NCBI RefSeq assembly: GCF_000787835.1
Contig: NZ_BBPP01000009.1
Location: forward strand, 151,005-215,004
DNA: 64,000 bases
Direction of reading: 5' to 3'
DNA from: Streptacidiphilus melanogenes
GTDB taxonomy: Bacteria > Actinomycetota > Actinomycetes > Streptomycetales > Streptomycetaceae
Shown in pieces: positions 58,924 to 64,000 of the stretch. A model generated the notes under the pieces. That model had not been told where the DNA came from, did not search any database, and was given only the letters and a program-made list of their open reading frames with translations. The translations under genes and the position numbers were made by a program. Every line of letters starts with the position of its first letter. The first letter of the stretch is position 1.

Positions 58924-60786
58924 TCATGAAGCACGGTCGACTTCGAACAGCCCGGATCCGCCGACCAGGGGCAGCGTCAGCGACGACCGGGCCAGGTCGA
59001 CGGTCAGCTTCGGGCGCGTGCTCGGCGGGTTGATCAGGCCGTCGTCCGTGCCGGCCACGATCAGGGCCAGTCGGTGTCCGGCCGGGATCACGTGGTCGCT
59101 CGGCGCGAGCTGCAGGGTCATCGTGTACGGCCGGTTCGGGGTGAGCCTCACCGTGTGGTCCAGCCCCGCGTAGTGTCCGAGATCGGCCCAACCGCGGCTG
59201 AAGACGGTCGCGTTGACCTTCATGGTGTCAGCGGCCGTGTCCAGGAAGCAGGCGCTGTCCCCGGCCGTGCTGTCGCCCCAGCAGGAGCGGGTGGTGAGCG
59301 TGGTGATGCCCTCACCGTCGGCCAGGTAGTCGCGGACGGTGGCCGGGCCGAGGTCGACGAGTACCGCGCTGAGGTGGGCACTGCTGGTGCTGGAGCTGAC
59401 CGTCAGGGTCAGCGAGCCGCTGCCGGACAGGTGCAGGTCCCGGCTGAGCGGACCGGTGGTGAAGGCGGTCTTCTCCGCGGTGGCCTGACCGGCCTCGGCG
59501 GCCCAGGCGTTCTCGTCCTTGCTCGGGTCGTCGGTGAAGGAGACCTTCCCGCTGTTCGAACTGCCGCCCAGCACACCGGGGCTGAGGTGCACGGCAGTCC
59601 TCGCGGTGCCGGGGGCCGGCCAGCTGGCCTCGGTGGTCCAGTGGTCGGGGGCACGCTCGATGTCGGCGACCGGCTGCTTCTGGATGCCGTTGTCCACGCC
59701 CATGAGGTAGTGGTCGAACCACTGGTGCAGGGTGTCGACCCAGGGGCCGCGCCGGTAGTCGAAGGGGTCGACGTGCCCGGTCTGGGAGAGCCAGATCTTG
59801 CGGTCCACACGGGTGCCCGCCAGCGCGTTCCACCACTGCCCGAAGTTGATGTCGCGCACGTTGAGGTCCTGCATCCCGTGCACGACGAAGACACTGGCCT
59901 TCACCTTGGCGGCGGACAGGACGTAGTCGCGCTGCTGCCAGAGCGCGGACCAGTCCCCGTCGGCCGGCGAACCGGCCGCCAGCGCCTTCTGCTCGGCGCC
60001 GCAGGTCGCCGCGTCGCCGGGATCCTCGACCTCGGCAGCCAGGTCGGCAGGGGTGCCGCTGTAGAGCGGGGCGCCCTGCGAGCGGTAGTAGTCGTACCAG
60101 GAGCTGATCGCGGAAATCGGCACGATGGTCTTCAGGCCCGCGACGCCGGTGGCGGCCACGCCGTTGGCGACGGTCCCGTCCCAGGACTTGCCGATCATGC
60201 CGACCGAGCCGTTGCTCCAGGTCGGGCTGACCTTGCCGGACCCGCTCCGGGTGCTGTAGCCGGTGGCCCGCCCGTTCAGCCAGTCGATCACGGCCTTGGC
60301 GCTGGTCACGTCGGAGGGGCCGCCGACGTCCACGCAACCGTCGGAGCGGTTGGTGCCGGCCAGGTCCACCAGGACCACGGCGTAGCCGCGCGGGACGAAG
60401 TAGTTGTCGTAGAAGAGCGGGAACTGGACCGGGTGACCCTGTGCGTCGTAGGTCTTGACCTGGCTCTCGTTGCCGCGCCCGCAGCAGGCGTAGTACGGGC
60501 TGGCGTCCATGATCGCCGGGATCCTCGTCCCCGCCTTGGCGGGCTCGCTGGGACGGATGATGTCGGCGGCGACCCGGTCGTGCCGGCCGTCGCGGTTGCC
60601 GTCGAGACCGGTGTCGACCCAGACGGTCTCGCGGATCGCGTCGGCGTAGGAGTAGACGGGCTGGCTGGCGCCGTTCCGGACGGGACCGGCTGCGGCCGCG
60701 CCGGCGGGGGTGGCCGGCAGCACGGCGACGAGGGCGAGCAGCAGGATGGCGATCGTCGCCACCGGGCGTATGCGGTGAGGTTTCAC
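58924..60786 (-). CDS. Secreted Xaa-Pro dipeptidyl-peptidase family protein
   Basis: The 620-residue protein has a signal peptide (residues 1-28; ILLLALVAVLPATPAGAAAA) and the S15 peptidase/CocE alpha/beta hydrolase fold. The nucleophile motif is GMIGKSWDGTVANG, with FVVHGMQDLNVRD as the acid region and QTGHVDPFD as the His region. A C-terminal jelly-roll domain follows (VRLTPNRPYTMTLQLAPSDH). It removes X-Pro dipeptides or hydrolyses acyl esters outside the cell. The GTG at 60786 is preferred to ATGs near 60831 because the signal peptide begins there and AAGG lies upstream. It is convergent with the LysR gene. Confidence 0.88.
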   Translation of the reverse strand: MKPHRIRPVATIAILLLALVAVLPATPAGAAAAGPVRNGASQPVYSYADAIRETVWVDTGLDGNRDGRHDRVAADIIRPSEPAKAGTRIPAIMDASPYYACCGRGNESQVKTYDAQGHPVQFPLFYDNYFVPRGYAVVLVDLAGTNRSDGCVDVGGPSDVTSAKAVIDWLNGRATGYSTRSGSGKVSPTWSNGSVGMIGKSWDGTVANGVAATGVAGLKTIVPISAISSWYDYYRSQGAPLYSGTPADLAAEVEDPGDAATCGAEQKALAAGSPADGDWSALWQQRDYVLSAAKVKASVFVVHGMQDLNVRDINFGQWWNALAGTRVDRKIWLSQTGHVDPFDYRRGPWVDTLHQWFDHYLMGVDNGIQKQPVADIERAPDHWTTEASWPAPGTARTAVHLSPGVLGGSSNSGKVSFTDDPSKDENAWAAEAGQATAEKTAFTTGPLSRDLHLSGSGSLTLTVSSSTSSAHLSAVLVDLGPATVRDYLADGEGITTLTTRSCWGDSTAGDSACFLDTAADTMKVNATVFSRGWADLGHYAGLDHTVRLTPNRPYTMTLQLAPSDHVIPAGHRLALIVAGTDDGLINPPSTRPKLTVDLARSSLTLPLVGGSGLFEVDRAS

Positions 60787-60868
60787 GAACGGGGACCTTA
60801 CCCAACCATGCCCATGACAACGCATCATCATCGACGAAGTCCGGCCGACCTGGTCAGGTCGGGACTCG

Positions 60869-62308
60869 TCAAGGGGCCAGCGGCGGATGCCCTTGGCTCC
60901 GCAGGGCGTGCGCCGCGGCCTGGATCCGCACCTGCAGGTCGCTGGGCGGCCTGGCGCCGTTCGCCCGCCTGGTCGTGGGCTCCTCCGCGGCTCGCGCCTC
61001 GGCCCGACGCACCAGGGTGTCGCGGGCGGGGGCCGGTCTGGGCGTGGTGCGGGTCAGCAACTCCCCGAGATGACTCGCGCGGGCGACGCGCGTGCCTGGA
61101 TACTGCGGTCCCAGCCTGGCTCCGGTGACCTTCGCGGACGGGCTCCCGCTCAGGGCGGTCGGACAGAACCGCTGCAGGATCGTCTTGATGATCGACGTGT
61201 GGTCGAAGACCGTGTGCGACACGGCGCGCGGCTCGACCCACGGCGAGACGACGATCGCCGGCACGCGCACCCCCAGCCTGCCGAACATCTCCGGATCGTC
61301 GTCGACGACCGTGGGCGGTGGCACATGGTCGTAGAAGCCGCCGTGTTCGTCGTACACGACGAGCAGCAGCGTCCGCTCCCACAACGGACCCGAGGCGAGC
61401 GCGTCGTAGGCGGCCAGGACCAGGTCCTGGCCGTCCTTGACGTCGGCCGTCGGGTGGTCGTCGTTGAGAGGAAGGCCGAGCGGGTTGAAGCTGGTGAACG
61501 ACGGGTCGATCCACGAGACCGACCGCAGCCCTCCCGCGGCGGCGTCCTCGAGGAAGCTCGGCGTCTTCGAGTCGACCCCGAGGTCGAGAGCGCTCTTCCA
61601 GGGCAGTCCGGACTTGCTGAAGTAGCCGAACTGCTGGTGGTGTCCCATCCGGTAGCGGGGGTCGGCCAGACGCAGCGTCCCCGGGTCGAAGGAGTACCAG
61701 CGCCAGCTCACCTCGTGCGCGTCCAGGTGCCGGACGAAGGAGGGCAGCCGGTACAGCGGCGGCACGTGCGGCGGGAGCTCGTCCCGGCTTCCGGCCGCCG
61801 ACCCGCACAGCGCGTACAGCCGGTTGGGCCAGGTCGACCCGGGCACCGAGGCGAACCACCGGTCGCAGACCGCGAAGTGCTCCGCCAGGTGGTCGTGGAC
61901 GGGCAGATCGGCGCCGTCGTAGTAGCCCATGACCGCGGCCACCGTGCCGTCCGCGACCGCGCGCGGGGGCCGGCCGGCGGCCGCGGCGGCGACGAAGCCG
62001 CTCATCTCCCCGCCCGCGATCTGGACGTCGACCGCCGCCGCGGTGTGGTCCGGATCGATCCCGAGGGCCGTCACGTCGAGATGGTGGACCGGGTAGCCGC
62101 GCCCCTGGTACTCGTTGGCCAGCCCCGGGTGCAGACCGTCGATCTCCGGGCGGCCGCCGCCGAGGCTCAGGTGACCGAGCATGTGGTCGAACGAACGGTT
62201 CTCCAGCATCAGGACGACCACGTGGTCGATCTTGTCCAGGTTGGCCACGTCCGTGGGAGCGCCCTCGTCGAGAGCCGCCTGGTCCCTCCGTCGGCCGGGG
62301 TCCGTCAT
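60869..62308 (-). CDS. Phosphoesterase of the phospholipase C/acid phosphatase (AcpA) family
   Basis: The 479-residue protein has the family mark HVVVLMLENRSFDHMLGHLS near residue 30, with Asn-Arg-Ser-Phe-Asp and the Glu that bind the metal. Further blocks are RWFASVPGSTWPNRLYALCG, WIDPSFTSFN, LLLVVYDEHGGFYDHVPPPT and FDHTSIIKTIL. It hydrolyses phosphate diesters or monoesters, possibly phospholipids. There is no signal peptide or Tat motif at the start I choose, which is unusual for the secreted phospholipase C enzymes. GGAACG lies before the ATG at 62308. The peptidase gene follows 82 bases downstream. Confidence 0.9.
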   Translation of the reverse strand: MTDPGRRRDQAALDEGAPTDVANLDKIDHVVVLMLENRSFDHMLGHLSLGGGRPEIDGLHPGLANEYQGRGYPVHHLDVTALGIDPDHTAAAVDVQIAGGEMSGFVAAAAAGRPPRAVADGTVAAVMGYYDGADLPVHDHLAEHFAVCDRWFASVPGSTWPNRLYALCGSAAGSRDELPPHVPPLYRLPSFVRHLDAHEVSWRWYSFDPGTLRLADPRYRMGHHQQFGYFSKSGLPWKSALDLGVDSKTPSFLEDAAAGGLRSVSWIDPSFTSFNPLGLPLNDDHPTADVKDGQDLVLAAYDALASGPLWERTLLLVVYDEHGGFYDHVPPPTVVDDDPEMFGRLGVRVPAIVVSPWVEPRAVSHTVFDHTSIIKTILQRFCPTALSGSPSAKVTGARLGPQYPGTRVARASHLGELLTRTTPRPAPARDTLVRRAEARAAEEPTTRRANGARPPSDLQVRIQAAAHALRSQGHPPLAP

Positions 62309-62576
62309 CGTTCCATTCTTGGCGAGCACGGCACGCCCTGCCATCCGTGGGTGTCGCGGGGCGAGGCGACCGGAGGGGCCGACGGCCCGGCAGGGGGCGG
62401 CGCTCGGCCCGGTCGGCGTTTGACGACAGTTCACCGCCCGGAGGCCGCCAGATGTTTGTGCGTTTCGCCGGTGCGGTGCTTCGCCGACGAGAGGAAGACT
62501 CCCCAGTCAGTGGCCGCGGCCGTCCAGAAGGCCGACGCCGAAGGCGGAAACGCCGGCACACGAGGGGGACAGCACG

Positions 62577-63317
62577 ATGGGCGGTCAGCTGTACGACGGG
62601 ATCGGCGAGGCCTTCGAGGGCTTCAAGGACCTGCCCCTGGCACGCTACGGGGAGGTCCCCGGCTTCCTCTCCCTCGTCGGCGACGTGACCGGCAGGTCCG
62701 TCCTCGACCTGGCCTCCGGGACGGGCTTCTACAGCCGGGAGTTCAAACGCCGCGGGGCCTCGCGCGTCCTCGGCGTCGACATCTCCGGCGCGATGGTCGA
62801 CGTGGCACGGGCCCTGGAGGGCAGCGACCCGCTGGGCGTCGAGTACGAGGTCGGCGACGTCGCCGAGCTGCGCGCCTTCGAGCGGCGCTTCGACCTCGCG
62901 GTCGCGGTCCAGCTGTTCAACTACGCCGAAGACGTCGCCACGATCGAGCGGATGTGCCGCACCATCCACCGCAGCCTCGTCGACGGGGCCGAGTTCTTCG
63001 TCTTCGCACAGCACCCGGACTTCCGCTTCGGCGGTCCCTCCCTGGCCAAGTACGGCTTCCTGTGCGAACGGGCGGGCGAGGACACCGAGATCGGGCCCCG
63101 CACCCGGATCACCGCGCTGCTCGACCCGCCGGTCTCCTTCGTCGCGACGCCGCCGAGCCGCGCGGTCTACGAGAACTCCCTGCGCGCCGCCGGGTTCGCG
63201 GACCTCACCTGGGTCCCCCTGGAGATCTCCGCCGCGGGCGTGCACCAGTACGGCGAGGAGTTCTGGGCCGACTACCTCGCCAACCCCGCCCTGGTGATGC
63301 TCCGCTGCCGCACCTGA
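62577..63317 (+). CDS. Class I SAM-dependent methyltransferase
   Basis: The 246-residue protein has SAM motif I VLDLASGTGFYSREFKRRGA (residues 43-62), VLGVDISGAMVDVARALEG and the FDLAVAVQLFNYAEDVATIE region. The fold is the ToxA/UbiE-like class I methyltransferase. C-terminal segments (VSFVATPPSRAVYENSLRAA and FADLTWVPLEISAAGV) are typical of small-molecule methyltransferases in secondary metabolism and resistance. The substrate is unknown. It is divergent from the phosphoesterase, with a 268-base gap in which I see no clear promoter. Confidence 0.9.
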   Translation: MGGQLYDGIGEAFEGFKDLPLARYGEVPGFLSLVGDVTGRSVLDLASGTGFYSREFKRRGASRVLGVDISGAMVDVARALEGSDPLGVEYEVGDVAELRAFERRFDLAVAVQLFNYAEDVATIERMCRTIHRSLVDGAEFFVFAQHPDFRFGGPSLAKYGFLCERAGEDTEIGPRTRITALLDPPVSFVATPPSRAVYENSLRAAGFADLTWVPLEISAAGVHQYGEEFWADYLANPALVMLRCRT

Positions 63318-63410
63318 TCCGCCCACCGCGTCGGACCTGACATGCCGGGCGACCGACGCCGCCCTATGCTCGCGGGGAGGAGTGCCCGGGCGTCAGGAGG
63401 CCAGGAGCCG

Positions 63411-63791
63411 ATGACCACCGTCAGCGTGCGCTACATCGTCGACGACGTGGAGGCCGCCATCGGCTTCTACCGCGACCTGCTGGGCTTCGATGTCGCGATG
63501 CACCCCGCACCGTCGTTCGCGGCGCTGGTCCTGGGCGACCTCCGGCTGCTGCTCAACGCACCGGGCGGCCCGGGCGGGGGCGGGCAGGTCCTGGCCGACG
63601 GGCGCCGCCCCGAACCGGGGGGCTGGAACCGGATCTCTCTGCAGGTCGCGGATCTGGAAGCCGAGGCGGAGCGCCTGCGAATGGCGGGCGCCCGCTTCCG
63701 TACCGGGGTCCTGAAGGGCATGGGCGGCGACCAGGTGCTGATCGAGGACCCCTCGGGCAATCCGGTGGAACTGTTCGAACCTCACGCCTGA
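63411..63791 (+). CDS. VOC (glyoxalase/bleomycin resistance) family protein
   Basis: The 126-residue protein has the two beta-alpha-beta-beta-beta modules of the VOC superfamily: VSVRYIVDDVEAAIGFYRDL then ALVLGDLRLLLN, and ISLQVADLEAEAERLRMAGA then EDPSGNPVELFEP. Members bind metal or hydrophobic ligands and act as glyoxalases, dioxygenases or drug-binding resistance proteins. The first metal-ligand His is replaced by Arg/Tyr (VRYIV), so it may be a binding protein. The ATG at 63411 has AGGAGG upstream. Confidence 0.88.
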   Translation: MTTVSVRYIVDDVEAAIGFYRDLLGFDVAMHPAPSFAALVLGDLRLLLNAPGGPGGGGQVLADGRRPEPGGWNRISLQVADLEAEAERLRMAGARFRTGVLKGMGGDQVLIEDPSGNPVELFEPHA

Positions 63792-63837
63792 CCCACGACG
63801 GGCCTTCCGGTCGCGGGGCCCGCCCACGGCCGCCGGA

Positions 63838-64000
63838 TCAGCGCTGCCGATCGGTTCGGCCCACCGCGGCGAAGCCGTACGACGGGGCCGTGGACGGGCG
63901 CGCACCGGCGTCGGGACGCCAGTCGGGGATGGGGACGAGGCCGGGAGCGAGCAGGTCGAGGCCGGCGAGCATGGCCGCGATCTCGGTGCGGGTGCGCAGG
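63838..64000 (-). CDS. C-terminal part of a SAM-dependent methyltransferase-like protein (cut by window edge)
   Basis: On the minus strand the frame from the window edge to the TGA at 63838 reads RTRTEIAAMLAGLDLLAPGL, then VPIPDWRPD, and ends YGFAAVGRTDRQR. This is the C-terminus of the actinobacterial S-adenosyl methyltransferase family (PF04672, formerly DUF574), where RSREEI...GLDLVEPGLV is typical and FAAVGR closes the chain. The N-terminal part with the SAM site lies outside the window. Confidence 0.7.
   Translation of the reverse strand, partial: LRTRTEIAAMLAGLDLLAPGLVPIPDWRPDAGARPSTAPSYGFAAVGRTDRQR

Overview
The window is a stretch of a high-G+C actinomycete chromosome, most likely a member of the Streptomycetaceae (Streptomyces, Kitasatospora or Streptacidiphilus; the sequence alone does not settle the genus). 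The evidence is the strongly G/C-ending codons, GGAGG-type ribosome sites mixed with GTG starts, a mycothiol-dependent isomerase family member, DasR-type (dre) sites in front of chitinase genes, a DtxR/DmdR-type iron box, and many secreted enzymes and small regulators typical of the group. No rRNA, tRNA, CRISPR array, insertion sequence or prophage was recognised. The region looks like accessory or arm-type chromosome carrying many independent one- to four-gene units.

Layout. 1-6.3 kb: conserved small proteins, two small secreted proteins, a minus-strand stress-type unit (DUF1269 protein, small membrane protein, class II glutamine amidotransferase) and a DUF4232 lipoprotein. 6.3-12 kb: PAS/PP2C phosphatase, alpha/beta hydrolase, SDR and aldo/keto reductase overlapping tail to tail, and a MarR-SRPBCC pair with a perfect palindromic operator. 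12.2-15.5 kb: a metal-efflux island (ArsR sensor with an alpha5 zinc-type site, PIB-4 ATPase, short CDF-like transporter). 15.5-20.3 kb: GvpU-like protein, a LysR relic, an MFS plus alkylsulfatase operon, and a divergent PucR-type regulator.

20.3-25.8 kb: an HTH-NACHT-multi-TM NTPase of the bacterial NLR-like class with a divergent 58-residue membrane peptide, then a small operon ending in a methyltransferase, an SDR and a broken SUFU-family gene. 25.9-38 kb: secreted hydrolases, a class C serine hydrolase, a GH18 chitinase-like enzyme flanked by eleven perfect 10-bp G-rich repeats, an FtsX-type ABC exporter, a GH19 chitinase with two chitin-binding modules, and an epoxide-hydrolase-like enzyme. 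Both chitinases have dre-type operators.

38-46.6 kb: a gene broken at a homopolymer, a GNAT, NAD-dependent DNA ligase plus a P-loop kinase, DUF2252 protein, aquaporin and a secreted SUMF1-like protein. 46.7-55.4 kb: an apparent surface-glycan cluster (GH16 lipoprotein and flavoprotein on one strand; GT2, flippase, GT-C membrane protein and ATP-grasp ligase on the other). 55.4-64 kb: a 72-residue HTH protein with two palindromes 20 bp apart, an iron box before a CopD-like membrane protein, a LysR/SDR pair, a secreted Xaa-Pro peptidase, a phosphoesterase, a methyltransferase and a VOC protein.

The strongest candidates for something new are the HTH-NACHT-TM protein with its divergent membrane peptide, the iron-boxed CopD gene next to the twin-palindrome HTH regulator, the glycan cluster that pairs an ATP-grasp ligase and a flavoprotein with a glycosyltransferase/flippase set, and the decamer repeat behind the GH18 gene.
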